This document shows, one piece after another, positions 7,934-17,469 of a stretch of DNA of 47,834 nucleotides. Origin of the DNA: Bacteroidales bacterium. GTDB lineage: Bacteria; Bacteroidota; Bacteroidia; Bacteroidales; UBA932. Numbering within the stretch: the first letter of the stretch is position 1; each line of letters starts with the position of its first letter. Position numbers and translations under genes: made by a program. The notes beneath the pieces were generated by a model. That model was not told where the DNA came from and did no database searches. It worked only from the letters and a program-made list of their open reading frames with translations. Location: positions 1-47,834 of the forward strand of contig JAFUWZ010000001.1 in assembly GCA_017471045.1 (NCBI GenBank). The letters are read 5' to 3'.

Positions 7934-9334
7934 ATGGACTGGAAGAAAGTAGAAGAGAAACTCAATTTCATGGACCGCCTCGCCGGAGACAAGGTGGTCT
8001 GGATCATCGTGCTTTTCCTCTGCCTGATCTCCCTGGTCGCCATCTTCTCTTCCACCTCCCAGCTGGCTACGGAAGCCACCACCCGGATCGATATCATCCG
8101 CACGCATTTCCTGACCGTACTGGGCGGGCTGGTCCTGATCCTGCTGCTCTACAAGATCGACAACATCAAGGTCTTCAAATGGTTTTCCAGATGGGGCTTC
8201 CTGCTGTCGGCCGTGATGTTGCTGTTCCTGGATCTTCATCTCAAGATCGGTCCCGTCCGGGCCTCGTCCATCAACGGAGCCTGGCGCATCCTCAAGCTGG
8301 GCGGCTTCCAGATCCATGTCTTCGAGATCGTCAAAGTCGCGATGGTGATGTACCTGGCCTGGGCGGTCGACACCTACAGAAACGGCGGCTTCAAGCTGCT
8401 GGACAAACTCTCCGAGATCGACCGCCTGCAGTTCCTGGGCCGCGATATCTGGAAGCGGATCCTGTATATCTACCTGCCCATCCTGATCATCTGCGTCGCA
8501 TCCCTTCCCGGCGGCAACTCCAACGCGATGTTCATCGCGGCGCTGATGTTCCTTACCATCCTGCTCGCCGGCCTGCCCTTCCGGGACATCCTGGTGATGG
8601 GGGCGGTCGCCGTCCTGCTGCTGCTCGGCTGCGTCGGCATCTGGAAGGTTTCGGGCGGGAAGTATTTCGACCGGATCGGCACGGCCGTCAGCCGCCTGAG
8701 CCACCACAGCGCCGACAACGAGACTCTTTTCGTCGCATCCCAGGCCGGTTCGGACGACTACCAGAAAACCCTGGACAAGATCCGCCAGCCGATCGGTGCC
8801 AAGCTGGCCGTCAAGAGCGGCGGCATCATCGGCAAGGGACCCGGCAACAGCGCGCAGAAATACGTCGTCCCGGTCATCTACGAGGACTACATCTTCAGCT
8901 TCTTCATCGAGGAATACGGCATCCTCGGAGGCATCCTCGTCATCATCCTGTACATCAGCCTGCTCGCCAGGGCGTCCATCATCGTACGCAACTGCGACGA
9001 CAAATTTGCCAAATACGCCATCGCCGGCCTCTCGGTCATGATCACCGCGCAGGCGATGATGCACATCCTGGTCAACTGCGACGTCGGCCTGCTGACCGGC
9101 CAGACGCTGCCCCTGATCAGTTACGGCACCTCGGCCTTCCTTTGCATTAGCATCGCCTTCGGCATCATCCTCTCGATCAGCCGGATGGCCTCCAAGAAAG
9201 TGGAACGCGAGGCCGCCAAGGCCGATCCGATCGTCTCCTTCAAGGAGGACGACGTCCGGGACCGGCTCGACTTGCTTAACGATTATGAGTCCGCCGACAG
9301 ACTGACGGATCTGGAAACTTTGGAAGACATTTGA
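7934..9334 (+). CDS. ftsW: Septal peptidoglycan polymerase FtsW (SEDS family)
   Basis: FtsW is the SEDS glycosyltransferase that polymerises lipid II at the septum with FtsI. The 466-residue protein is strongly hydrophobic, with about ten membrane segments. SEDS features are visible: the start region SLVAIFSSTSQLA, the periplasmic segment with GIIGKGPGNSAQKYVVP and YIFSFFIEEYG, and the late GQTLPLISYGTSAFLCISIAFGI. A charged C-terminal tail of about 60 residues is cytoplasmic. The SEDS family also contains RodA, but position between murD and murG indicates FtsW. Confidence 0.94.
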   Translation: MDWKKVEEKLNFMDRLAGDKVVWIIVLFLCLISLVAIFSSTSQLATEATTRIDIIRTHFLTVLGGLVLILLLYKIDNIKVFKWFSRWGFLLSAVMLLFLDLHLKIGPVRASSINGAWRILKLGGFQIHVFEIVKVAMVMYLAWAVDTYRNGGFKLLDKLSEIDRLQFLGRDIWKRILYIYLPILIICVASLPGGNSNAMFIAALMFLTILLAGLPFRDILVMGAVAVLLLLGCVGIWKVSGGKYFDRIGTAVSRLSHHSADNETLFVASQAGSDDYQKTLDKIRQPIGAKLAVKSGGIIGKGPGNSAQKYVVPVIYEDYIFSFFIEEYGILGGILVIILYISLLARASIIVRNCDDKFAKYAIAGLSVMITAQAMMHILVNCDVGLLTGQTLPLISYGTSAFLCISIAFGIILSISRMASKKVEREAAKADPIVSFKEDDVRDRLDLLNDYESADRLTDLETLEDI

Positions 9335-9340
9335 CCTGCT

Positions 9341-10471
9341 ATGGAACATAAGCCGATCAGAGCCATCATCAGCGGAGGAGGCACGGGAGGACATATCTTC
9401 CCGGCCGTGTCCATCGCTTCCCAACTCAAGGAACTCAACCCCGACACGCAGATCCTTTTCGTCGGAGCCGAGGGCAAGATGGAAATGGAAAAGGTCCCGG
9501 CGGCCGGATTCGACATCGTCGGCCTGCCCATCGTCGGATTGCAGCGGCAGTTCAACTGGGCCAACATCAAGAACGACCTTCAGGTCCCCTTCAAGTTGGC
9601 GGAGAGCCTGCGCAAGGCCCGCAAGATCCTGAAGGAATTCAAGCCGGATATCGCCATCGGCGTGGGCGGCTATGCCAGCGCTCCCCTGCTGAGGGTTGCG
9701 ACCCGCCTCGGCATCCCGACCCTGATCCAGGAGCAGAACGGCTTTGCCGGCCTGACCAACAAGATCCTCGGCAAGAAAGTCGGCCGGATCTGCGTGGCGT
9801 ATGAAGGGATGGACCGGTTCTTCCCCGCGGACAAGATCGTCCTCACGGGCAACCCGATCCGCAGCGACATCCGGCCGGCCACGCCGGGAACCAAGGCGGA
9901 AGGGATCCGCTACTACGGCCTGGATCCGGACAAGAAGCACATCCTCGTCATCGGCGGCAGCCTCGGCAGCGGCACGCTCAACAAATCCATGAAGCGATGG
10001 ATCAGCGACGGCTGCCCCGGCGGCGAAGGCGCCGAGGTCCTCTGGCAGTGCGGCAAGTATTACAAGAAAGGGGTAGACGCCTTCATGGCGGAGCACCCGG
10101 AGGCGGGAGACGTACATTGGAGCGATTTCATCGGCCGGATGGACCTTGCCTATGCGATGGCGGACGTGGTCATTTCGCGCTCGGGCGCGAGTTCCGTCTC
10201 GGAGATCTGCGCGGCCCGCAAGGCGGCTGTCTTCGTCCCGTCGCCCAACGTCGCGGAGGACCACCAGACGCACAACGCGATGGCGCTCGTGCGCAAGGGC
10301 GCGGCCCTGCTCGTCAAGGACGCCGATGCGCCTGCTACCCTGCTGCCGACGGCCCTCGGGCTGCTGGGCGATCCGGAGCGGGTCCGCTCCATCGAAGCGG
10401 CGGCCGGCGCGATGGCCCGGACCCACGCGGCGCAGGAAATCGCCGAGGAGATTTACAAACTATTGCAATAG
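9341..10471 (+). CDS. murG: Lipid II synthase MurG (UDP-GlcNAc transferase)
   Basis: MurG adds GlcNAc to lipid I to form lipid II at the inner face of the membrane. The 376-residue protein has the N-terminal glycine loop SGGGTGGHIFPAVSIA (residues 10-25), the second-domain entry GVGGYASAPLL, QEQNGFAGLTNKILG, and the C-terminal donor-binding region with GGSLGSGTLNK, SRSGASSVSEI and PSPNVAEDHQTHNA. It begins 6 bp after ftsW and stops 4 bp before murC. Confidence 0.96.
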   Translation: MEHKPIRAIISGGGTGGHIFPAVSIASQLKELNPDTQILFVGAEGKMEMEKVPAAGFDIVGLPIVGLQRQFNWANIKNDLQVPFKLAESLRKARKILKEFKPDIAIGVGGYASAPLLRVATRLGIPTLIQEQNGFAGLTNKILGKKVGRICVAYEGMDRFFPADKIVLTGNPIRSDIRPATPGTKAEGIRYYGLDPDKKHILVIGGSLGSGTLNKSMKRWISDGCPGGEGAEVLWQCGKYYKKGVDAFMAEHPEAGDVHWSDFIGRMDLAYAMADVVISRSGASSVSEICAARKAAVFVPSPNVAEDHQTHNAMALVRKGAALLVKDADAPATLLPTALGLLGDPERVRSIEAAAGAMARTHAAQEIAEEIYKLLQ

Positions 10472-10475
10472 AGCC

Positions 10476-11828
10476 ATGTACAAGCATATATATTTCATCG
10501 GCATCGGAGGCATCGGGATGAGCGCCATCGCCCGCTACTACAAACGGAAGGGCTACCAGGTGAGCGGCTACGACCGCACGCCCTCCGACCTGACGCACGA
10601 GCTGGAGCGGGAAGGAATCGCCGTGCATTATGAGGACCGGCCCGACCTGATCCCCGGGGACGTGGAAGGGACGCTGGTCGTCTATACCCCCGCCATCCCG
10701 GAGTCGCTGGAAGAGTTGCAATATGTCCAGGCCCACCCCTACCGCGCCATCAAGCGCTCGCGGATGCTGGGGGAGATCGCGCAGGGACAGAAGTGCCTGG
10801 CCGTCGCCGGCACGCACGGCAAGACCACGACTTCGACCCTGGTCGCGCACATCCTGACCGAGAGCGGCGCAGGCTGCAGCGCCTTCCTGGGCGGCATCTC
10901 CAAGAACTACGGCACCAACATGCTGGTCAGTCCGGCGCCGACCGTCGTGGCGGAAGCCGACGAGTATGACCGTTCGTTCCTCCAGCTCCACCCCGCAATC
11001 GCCGTCATCACCGCGATGGATGCGGACCATCTCGACATCTATGGAGACCTCGCGCACGTCCAGGAGGCTTTCCGGCAGTTCGCCTCACAGGTCAGCGACG
11101 TCCTGATCCTGAAATACGGCCTGCCGGTCTCGGAGGCTGACACGCCCGCCCGGATCCGGACCTACAGTTTCGACGATGCCAGCGCGGACTACCATGCCAC
11201 GAACCTCCGGCTCGGCCCGCTCGGACACTTTACCTTCGACCTGGTCCACCCGGACGGCGTCCTGCAAGACATCCGGGTCGGTACCCTCGGCTGGGTCAAC
11301 GTGGAGAACAGCGTCGCCGCGGCGGCGGTCTGCCTCAACGACGGGATCGATCCCGAAAAGATCCGGCACGCCATCGGCAGCTACCAGGGCGCCCGGCGCC
11401 GCCTGGACGTCCATGTCAACACGCCGGGCCTGACCTATATCGACGATTATGCGCATCACCCGCAGGAGCTGGCGACCGCCGTTTCCTCCCTCCGGAGCAT
11501 CTTCCCGGGGCGCAGGCTGACGGCCGTCTTCCAGCCCCACCTCTTCACCCGGACCCGCGATTTCGCATCCGGGTTCGCCCAGGCGCTGAGCCAGGTGGAC
11601 AAACTGATCCTGTTGGGCATCTATCCCGCCCGCGAGGAGCCCATCCCCGGCGTCACATCCGAGATCATCTTCCGGGATGTGACAGCCCCTGAAAAGATCC
11701 TGATCGATAAGTCGGAACTGATGGGCTGCCTGGAAAAGGAGCCCCTCGACGTCCTGGTCACTTTCGGGGCCGGTGACATCGACCGTTTCATCCAACCTAT
11801 CACCGAAATGCTGGAAAAGAGACTATGA
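10476..11828 (+). CDS. murC: UDP-N-acetylmuramate:L-alanine ligase MurC
   Basis: MurC attaches the first residue, L-alanine, to UDP-MurNAc. The chosen start gives a 450-residue protein beginning MYKHIYFIGIGGIGMSAIARY, the typical first beta-alpha-beta turn. The frame is open upstream to 10146, but that part is arginine-rich shadow sequence inside murG and is not included. Motifs include GTHGKTTTSTLVAHIL (ATP loop), VVAEADEYDRSFL, DADHLDIYGD, YIDDYAHHPQEL and FQPHLFTRTRDF. The stop overlaps ftsQ as ATGA. Confidence 0.96.
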   Translation: MYKHIYFIGIGGIGMSAIARYYKRKGYQVSGYDRTPSDLTHELEREGIAVHYEDRPDLIPGDVEGTLVVYTPAIPESLEELQYVQAHPYRAIKRSRMLGEIAQGQKCLAVAGTHGKTTTSTLVAHILTESGAGCSAFLGGISKNYGTNMLVSPAPTVVAEADEYDRSFLQLHPAIAVITAMDADHLDIYGDLAHVQEAFRQFASQVSDVLILKYGLPVSEADTPARIRTYSFDDASADYHATNLRLGPLGHFTFDLVHPDGVLQDIRVGTLGWVNVENSVAAAAVCLNDGIDPEKIRHAIGSYQGARRRLDVHVNTPGLTYIDDYAHHPQELATAVSSLRSIFPGRRLTAVFQPHLFTRTRDFASGFAQALSQVDKLILLGIYPAREEPIPGVTSEIIFRDVTAPEKILIDKSELMGCLEKEPLDVLVTFGAGDIDRFIQPITEMLEKRL

Positions 11829-12604
11829 AGCCGGCCGCCCAGAAAATCCTCCTCATCCTATGCTGCCTCGGCCTCGTCGCCGGGACGTGTGCCCTGCTCG
11901 CCGGAAGCATGGCGCACCGCCGGCTGCTGACCTGCAACGGGCTGAAGGTGGAATACGCCGACGCGCACCGCTTTGTCAACGAGGACGACATCAAGGCTTG
12001 GCTGGAGAAGGAATACGGCAGCTACATCGGCCAGCGGCTGGACAGCGTAGGACTCGACCGGATCGAGCAGATCCTCGACGACCAGAGCGCCATCCTCAAG
12101 AGCGAAGCCTACACGACGGAAGACGGGCTGCTCAACATCCGCATCTCCCAGCGTGTCCCCGTCCTGCGTTTCCAAAAGGGAAAGACAGGCTTCTACGTGG
12201 ACGACCGGGGGTACCTCTTTCCGCTCCAGGAGCGGGACACGGTGCAAGTGCCGGTCGTGGAGGGTGCGATCCCCGTGAACTTCACACCCGGCTACAAGGG
12301 CAAGGCGCAGACCGCGCAGGAACAGGACTGGATCCGGGATATGATGGACATGATGGACTGGATCCGCAAGAGCAGGATCTGGAAGGAAGCGTTCGTGCAG
12401 GTCTCCGTCGTAGAGAACGGAGACCTCGTCCTGAAACCGCGGGAAGGCGGTGAGCGCTTCATCTTCGGCCCTCCCGGGGAGGTGGCCGTCAAGTTCGACC
12501 GGATCGGAAGGTATTACGAGTACATCCTCCCCGCCAAGGGAGCAGGTTACTACAAGACGGTCAATGTCAAGTTCGACCGTCAGATCATATGCAGACAACA
12601 CTAA
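11825..12604 (+). CDS. ftsQ: Cell division protein FtsQ
   Basis: FtsQ is a bitopic divisome protein that recruits FtsL/FtsB and the septal synthase. The 259-residue product has a short cytoplasmic N terminus, one membrane segment (about 8-28, ILLILCCLGLVAGTCALLAG), a POTRA-like domain starting near LLTCNGLKVEYAD and a beta-rich periplasmic domain (ISQRVPVLRF, GFYVDDRGYLFPL). The sequence is divergent, as is normal for FtsQ. The identification rests on topology, the POTRA-like start and its place between murC and ftsA. There is no ddl gene between murC and ftsQ. Confidence 0.9.
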   Translation: MKPAAQKILLILCCLGLVAGTCALLAGSMAHRRLLTCNGLKVEYADAHRFVNEDDIKAWLEKEYGSYIGQRLDSVGLDRIEQILDDQSAILKSEAYTTEDGLLNIRISQRVPVLRFQKGKTGFYVDDRGYLFPLQERDTVQVPVVEGAIPVNFTPGYKGKAQTAQEQDWIRDMMDMMDWIRKSRIWKEAFVQVSVVENGDLVLKPREGGERFIFGPPGEVAVKFDRIGRYYEYILPAKGAGYYKTVNVKFDRQIICRQH

Positions 12605-12609
12605 GGAAT

Positions 12610-14079
12610 ATGGACGAAAGATACATTGCAGCCGTCGATCTCGGTACGTCGAAGATCGCCCTCTCCGTGGCCAAGGTGGAGGGAGACGACGTCCAGATCA
12701 TTTACTATGACGAGGAGCCCTCGGACGGGATACGTTACAGTTACGTGTTCAACCCCGCGAAAGTGAGCGCACCGCTGACCGGGATCATCCGGAAGGCAGA
12801 GAAGGAACTGGGCATCAAGATCCTCCAGGTCGTGGTCGGCCTGCCGCGGTACTATGTGCGCCAGGAGACGGCGACCGGCTCCATCCCGCGCACGGACGTG
12901 AGCAGCAACATCACGCGCGAAGAGATCGAAAACCTCAAGAACATCGCCCTGGACAACTACCCGCTCGCCGACAGCGACCGCGAGTTCATCTACGGAGCCG
13001 TCGCCCAGTCCTTCACGACCGACGACTTCTACCAGATCGTCGAGGACGACGTCGAAGGGATGGTCAGCGAGAAGTTCGAAGGCAATTTCAAGGTCTTCGT
13101 AGGCAGCCGCAAGAACGTCAGCAACCTGGACAAGATCTTCAACCAGGTCGGCGTGGCGATCGCCAGCAAGTATTTCCTCCCCGACACGACGGCCCGGGTC
13201 GTCCTTTTCGGCGAAGAGATGGACAACGGTGTGGCGCTGATCGACCTCGGCGGCGGCGTGACCTCCGTCTCCGTCTACAAGAACAGCATCCTGCGCCACT
13301 ACGCAGCCATCCCCTTCGGCGGCAACAGCGTCACGACCGACATCAAGAACGAAGGCGGATTCTCGATGAAGCTGGCCGAGAACATCAAGCTCGCGTTCGG
13401 CGGCTGCATGCCGGACCGGCTGGCCAACCTCGGCGAGAAAACGATCCGCATCCTCAACAACGACAGCGGCGCCGAGAAGCAGCTGCCGGTCCGCTACCTG
13501 TCGGAGATCATCACGGCGCGCATGGAGGAAATCATCAACGCCATCCTCTATGAGATCCAGTCCAGCGGCCTGGCGGACGAACTGCGCAGCGGGATCGTCA
13601 TCACCGGCGGCGGGGCCGAAATGATCAATGTCTCGTACCTGATCAAGGAACTCTCCGGCTACAACGTGCGCGTCGGCTTCCCCATCCGCCGCTTCTCCTC
13701 CGACGGCTGCATCGGTCTCGGCGAGACTTCCGCCGCCGGCGTGATCGGCATGCTGCTCTCCGCCAAGGATGACAACAAGAAACTCAACTGCCTGGAAGAG
13801 CCGCCCAAGCCGCGTGTGGAAGAAGAGGAAGAAGAGAGCGCCCCGGAAACGGCCGCCGAGACGGAGCCATCCTCGGAAGAGCCCGACCACATCGAAGGTT
13901 CCGTCCTGGACCAGAAAGCCTGGGAAAAGGTCAAGCCGGCACCCAAGCCCAAACCCCGGAAAGAAAAGAAAGCCAAGGAGCCCAAGAAGACTTCGGGCAT
14001 CTGGAAAGTGGTCGGAACGGTCTGGGACCGCGTGGACAAAGGGCTGACCTCCTTGTACGAAGGCATGGAAGACGAATAA
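12610..14079 (+). CDS. ftsA: Cell division protein FtsA (actin-like membrane tether)
   Basis: FtsA anchors FtsZ filaments to the membrane. From the chosen start the protein has 489 residues and begins MDERYIAAVDLGTSKIALSVAK, the phosphate-1 loop of the actin fold. IDLGGGVTSVSVY (phosphate-2) and ITGGGAEMINVSYLIKEL (adenosine region) are also present. An acidic and then basic linker of about 60 residues precedes a C-terminal amphipathic-looking segment (WKVVGTVWDRVDKGLTSLYE) that would bind the membrane. An in-frame ATG at 12589 would overlap ftsQ by 16 bp; 12610, six bases after the ftsQ stop, fits homologues better. Confidence 0.94.
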   Translation: MDERYIAAVDLGTSKIALSVAKVEGDDVQIIYYDEEPSDGIRYSYVFNPAKVSAPLTGIIRKAEKELGIKILQVVVGLPRYYVRQETATGSIPRTDVSSNITREEIENLKNIALDNYPLADSDREFIYGAVAQSFTTDDFYQIVEDDVEGMVSEKFEGNFKVFVGSRKNVSNLDKIFNQVGVAIASKYFLPDTTARVVLFGEEMDNGVALIDLGGGVTSVSVYKNSILRHYAAIPFGGNSVTTDIKNEGGFSMKLAENIKLAFGGCMPDRLANLGEKTIRILNNDSGAEKQLPVRYLSEIITARMEEIINAILYEIQSSGLADELRSGIVITGGGAEMINVSYLIKELSGYNVRVGFPIRRFSSDGCIGLGETSAAGVIGMLLSAKDDNKKLNCLEEPPKPRVEEEEEESAPETAAETEPSSEEPDHIEGSVLDQKAWEKVKPAPKPKPRKEKKAKEPKKTSGIWKVVGTVWDRVDKGLTSLYEGMEDE

Positions 14080-14095
14080 CGGACGAATCAGGATT

Positions 14096-15358
14096 ATGAA
14101 CGACATCAACGAGATACTTCCTCCCGACTGGAAAGAGGAAAAAGAGATGATCAAGGTCATCGGAGTGGGCGGCGGAGGCTGCAATGCCGTCACCTACATG
14201 TACAACCAGAAGATCGAAGGGTGCAGCTTCATCATCTGCAACACCGACGCCGCTTCGCTGCGCAGCAGCAACGTGCCCGTCAAGATCCAGATCGGCCAGC
14301 TGGGCGCGGGCACCGATCCCAGCGAGGGGCGCAAGGCGGCCCTGGAGCACCAGGACGAAATCGCGCAGGTCGCCCTGGATTCGGGCACCCAGATGCTCTT
14401 CATCACGGCCGGGCTGGGCAACGGCACCGGCACAGGCGCTTCTCCCGTCATCGCCAAGATGGCCAAGGACCGGGGCATCCTGACCGTGGCGGTCGTGACC
14501 GTCCCCTTCGACAACGAAGGCCCCGAAGCCCTGTCACGCGCCATCGACGGCATCCGGGAACTGGAAAAGAACGTGGACAGCCTGCTGATCATCAAGAACC
14601 AGAACATCATCAAGTTCTACGGAGACCTGCTGCTGCAGGACGCTTTCCCGAAGTCCAATGAAGTCCTCTCGACCGCGGTCAAGAGCATCGTCGAGATCAT
14701 CGGCAAGGCGGGCTACATGAACGTGGACTTCCACGACGTGAAGAAGATGATGAAGAACAGCGGCTGCGCCCTGATGGGCAACGGCACCGGTACCGGCGAG
14801 CACCGCATCGAGGACGCGGTCCGGGAAGCGTTCCACTCTCCCCTGCTCAACGACTACGACCTCAAGTCGGCCAAGAACATCCTCCTCAACGTCACCGTCG
14901 GCCTCAACGAGCGGGGCGTCAGTGCCAGCCAGTATGAGCAGATCAACGAGGAGATCAAGAAATACGCCGGCAGCGTCAACCGCTTCAAGCAGGGCCTGAT
15001 CTATGAGACCGATCCCGAATTCGGGGACCGCGTCAACATCACGGCCATCGTGACGGGACTGAAATTCGTGGACATCATGGGTCCCAACGAGGATATGGGC
15101 AACTACATCCTCATCGACAACGACTTCATCTACGAGAAAAAGACCGCCAAGGACAGCGAGGAGGGCATCTCCATCCCCGAAACCCAGGGGCCCAGGACCA
15201 AGATCGGGTTCAACACCCAGGACAACCGCCGCACCTTCCGCTTCGATCCTGACCGCAAGCCCGCCCTTTGCATCCTCCCCGGCGAGGACCGCAGCCAGCT
15301 GGAACAAGTCCCGTCGATCCGGCGCAGCGTCTCCCAGGATAAAAATCTCAACCAATAA
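14096..15358 (+). CDS. ftsZ: Cell division GTPase FtsZ, with altered tubulin signature
   Basis: FtsZ polymerises into the division ring. The 420-residue protein has the T1 loop GVGGGGCNAV (23-32), an altered signature loop G108-N-G-T-G-T-G114 where most FtsZ have GGGTGTG, and a T7 region NVDFHDVKK (209-217) that keeps the catalytic Asp residues. NTDAASL (49-55) and IKNQNII (166-172) also differ from the usual NTDAQAL and IPNDRLL. The exact heptapeptide GNGTGTG occurs a second time at 228-234. The C terminus has VPSIRR (405-410), which resembles the FtsA-binding tail peptide. It lies 16 bp after ftsA. Confidence 0.94.
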   Translation: MNDINEILPPDWKEEKEMIKVIGVGGGGCNAVTYMYNQKIEGCSFIICNTDAASLRSSNVPVKIQIGQLGAGTDPSEGRKAALEHQDEIAQVALDSGTQMLFITAGLGNGTGTGASPVIAKMAKDRGILTVAVVTVPFDNEGPEALSRAIDGIRELEKNVDSLLIIKNQNIIKFYGDLLLQDAFPKSNEVLSTAVKSIVEIIGKAGYMNVDFHDVKKMMKNSGCALMGNGTGTGEHRIEDAVREAFHSPLLNDYDLKSAKNILLNVTVGLNERGVSASQYEQINEEIKKYAGSVNRFKQGLIYETDPEFGDRVNITAIVTGLKFVDIMGPNEDMGNYILIDNDFIYEKKTAKDSEEGISIPETQGPRTKIGFNTQDNRRTFRFDPDRKPALCILPGEDRSQLEQVPSIRRSVSQDKNLNQ

Positions 15359-15367
15359 AATCTGACT

Positions 15368-16966
15368 ATGGAAAGAAAAACCCGCGTCCGATTCGCCCCG
15401 TCGCCGACGGGCCCCCTCCACATGGGAGGCGTCCGGACTGCCTTGTATAACTACCTGTACGCCAAACAGCACGGAGGAGACTTCATCCTCCGCATCGAAG
15501 ATACCGACTCGCACCGTTTCGTGCCCGGAGCCGAGGCCTACATCATCGAGGCCCTGCGCTGGTGCGGCATCGTGCCCGATGAGGGCGTGGACGCCGACGG
15601 CAAGATGGTCGAGACCGCTTCCGCACAGCATCCCCACGCCCCCTACCGTCAGTCCCAGCGGCGCGCCATCTACCGGCAATACGCCGAGCAGCTGGTTGAG
15701 AACGGATACGCCTACTATGCGTTCGATTCCGCCGCGGCACTGGAAGAAAGGCGGGCCGAGGCCGAAAGAGCGGGCCAGACCTTCCTCTACGGGCTCACGA
15801 CCCGGGACACCCTGCGCAACTCCCTTACGCTGAGCGCAGAGGAAACGGAGCGGCTGCTGCGGGAGACGGACAGCTGGACCATCCGCTTCAAGATGCCCGC
15901 CCACACGGTCGTCAAGATGGACGACCTGATCCGCGGACACATCGAAGTCAATACAGACACACTGGATGACAAGGTCCTGTGGAAACGGGCCGACGAGTTG
16001 CCGACTTACCACCTGGCCAACATCGTGGACGACCACCTGATGGAAATCACCGAGGTCATCCGCGGCGAGGAGTGGCTGCCTTCCCTGCCGCTCCATTACA
16101 TGCTCTACAAAGCTTTCGGCTGGGAAGACACGATGCCCCGGTTCGCCCATCTGTCCCTGCTGCTCAAGCCCGTCGGCAACGGCAAGCTCAGCAAGCGCGA
16201 CGGCGACAAGATGGGGTTCCCGGTCTTCCCGCTGCAGTGGGTCAACGCCGAGGGAGAGACTTCCCACGGCTACCGCGAGGACGGCTACTTCCCCGAAGCT
16301 TTCGTCAATATGCTGGCCATGCTGGGCTGGAATCCCGGCACCGAGCAGGAACTGTTCTCCATGGAGGAACTGATCCAGGCCTTCTCCCTGAACAAGGTCC
16401 AGAAGGCGGGCGCCAAATTCAACCCCGACAAGGCCAAATGGTACAACCGCGAGTATCTGCGCGCCAAGCGCGATGAAGAGTTGACCGATCTCTTCATCCC
16501 TGTCCTGCAGGAGCAGGGCATCACGGTCACCGGCTGCCCGAAATGTCCCGTATCCGCGGATTTCGCGGCGAAGGAGTTCTCCTGGAATTATGTCAGAAAC
16601 GTGGTCGCCCTGGTCAAGGAGCGCGCCACCTTCGTACGGGACTTCTGGACCTCGGCCGCCTGCCTCTTCACAGCCCCTGCGGAGTTCGTCCAGAAAGACG
16701 TGGACAAATTCTGGAAGCCCGAGATCAAGGAGCAGGTCCGGCAGGCCGCCGCGCATCTGCTCGACACGGGCGTATCTTTTGAGAAGGAGACGGTCGGATC
16801 CTCGCTGGAGGAATACATCCGCGCACAGGAGTGGCCGATGGGCAAGGTGATGAACGCCCTGCGCCTCGCGCTGACCGGCGCCGCCAGCGGCCTGGGCATC
16901 GCAGACATCCTCTCCTTCATCGGACCGGAGGAATTCCGCGCGCGCCTTTCCGCCGCCGAGATGTAA
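15368..16966 (+). CDS. gltX: Glutamate-tRNA ligase
   Basis: GluRS charges tRNA(Glu) in the cytoplasm. The 532-residue protein has the class I signatures HMGG (18-21, the HIGH equivalent) in RFAPSPTGPLHMGG and K273-LSK-R277 (the KMSKS equivalent). The Rossmann domain, connecting region (ELPTYHLANIVDDHLMEI) and C-terminal anticodon-binding helices are all present at full length. It begins 9 bp after ftsZ on the same strand with no visible terminator, so it may belong to the dcw transcript. Confidence 0.96.
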   Translation: MERKTRVRFAPSPTGPLHMGGVRTALYNYLYAKQHGGDFILRIEDTDSHRFVPGAEAYIIEALRWCGIVPDEGVDADGKMVETASAQHPHAPYRQSQRRAIYRQYAEQLVENGYAYYAFDSAAALEERRAEAERAGQTFLYGLTTRDTLRNSLTLSAEETERLLRETDSWTIRFKMPAHTVVKMDDLIRGHIEVNTDTLDDKVLWKRADELPTYHLANIVDDHLMEITEVIRGEEWLPSLPLHYMLYKAFGWEDTMPRFAHLSLLLKPVGNGKLSKRDGDKMGFPVFPLQWVNAEGETSHGYREDGYFPEAFVNMLAMLGWNPGTEQELFSMEELIQAFSLNKVQKAGAKFNPDKAKWYNREYLRAKRDEELTDLFIPVLQEQGITVTGCPKCPVSADFAAKEFSWNYVRNVVALVKERATFVRDFWTSAACLFTAPAEFVQKDVDKFWKPEIKEQVRQAAAHLLDTGVSFEKETVGSSLEEYIRAQEWPMGKVMNALRLALTGAASGLGIADILSFIGPEEFRARLSAAEM

Positions 16967-17040
16967 GGAATCAACAACTCTTGCGCGAACCTGACCGGGT
17001 CATAAGCGGCGTAAAATACAAATAATAGATCACACATACC

Positions 17041-17469
17041 ATGAAAATCGCAATCTGCTCGGATCACGCGGGCGTAGAATACAAGACCAAGCTCATTTCC
17101 TACCTGCTGGGCAAAGGCTATGAAGTCCTCAATTTCGGGACGGACAGTACGGAGAGTATGGATTACACGGATGTGGCCCATCCGATGGCCGCCGCCATTG
17201 AGGCCGGGGAGGCCGACCTGGGCATTGCCCTTTGCGGGACCGGCAACGGGATGGCGATGACCCTCAACCACCACCGCGGCATCCGGGCCGGCCTGGCCTG
17301 GGGCGTCGCGATCGGCCGCCTGGTCAAGGCCCACAACAATGCCAACGTGCTCGTCCTGCCGGCCCGTTTCATTTCCTACCAGATGGCGGTCAGCATCGTA
17401 CGGACCTGGCTGGCCACCGAGTACGAAGGTGGACGGCACCAGCGCCGCATCGACAAAATTCCCGTCTGA
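17041..17469 (+). CDS. rpiB: Ribose-5-phosphate isomerase B
   Basis: RpiB interconverts ribose 5-phosphate and ribulose 5-phosphate in the pentose phosphate pathway. The 142-residue protein matches the family length. It has the N-terminal CSDHAG (6-11), DYTDVAHP, the catalytic cysteine C65 in ALCGTGNGMAM, and GIRAGLAWG with AHNNANVLVLPARFIS. A 74-bp gap follows gltX, holding no clear promoter. The stop overlaps the truB start by one base (TGATG), indicating translational coupling. RpiA is unrelated, so this is the B type. Confidence 0.95.
   Translation: MKIAICSDHAGVEYKTKLISYLLGKGYEVLNFGTDSTESMDYTDVAHPMAAAIEAGEADLGIALCGTGNGMAMTLNHHRGIRAGLAWGVAIGRLVKAHNNANVLVLPARFISYQMAVSIVRTWLATEYEGGRHQRRIDKIPV

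Noticed and set aside
7907-10426. Minus-strand open frame of 839 codons opposite ftsW and murG
   Set aside because: It spans two convincing plus-strand genes and shows only Asp/Gln/His-rich shadow sequence.
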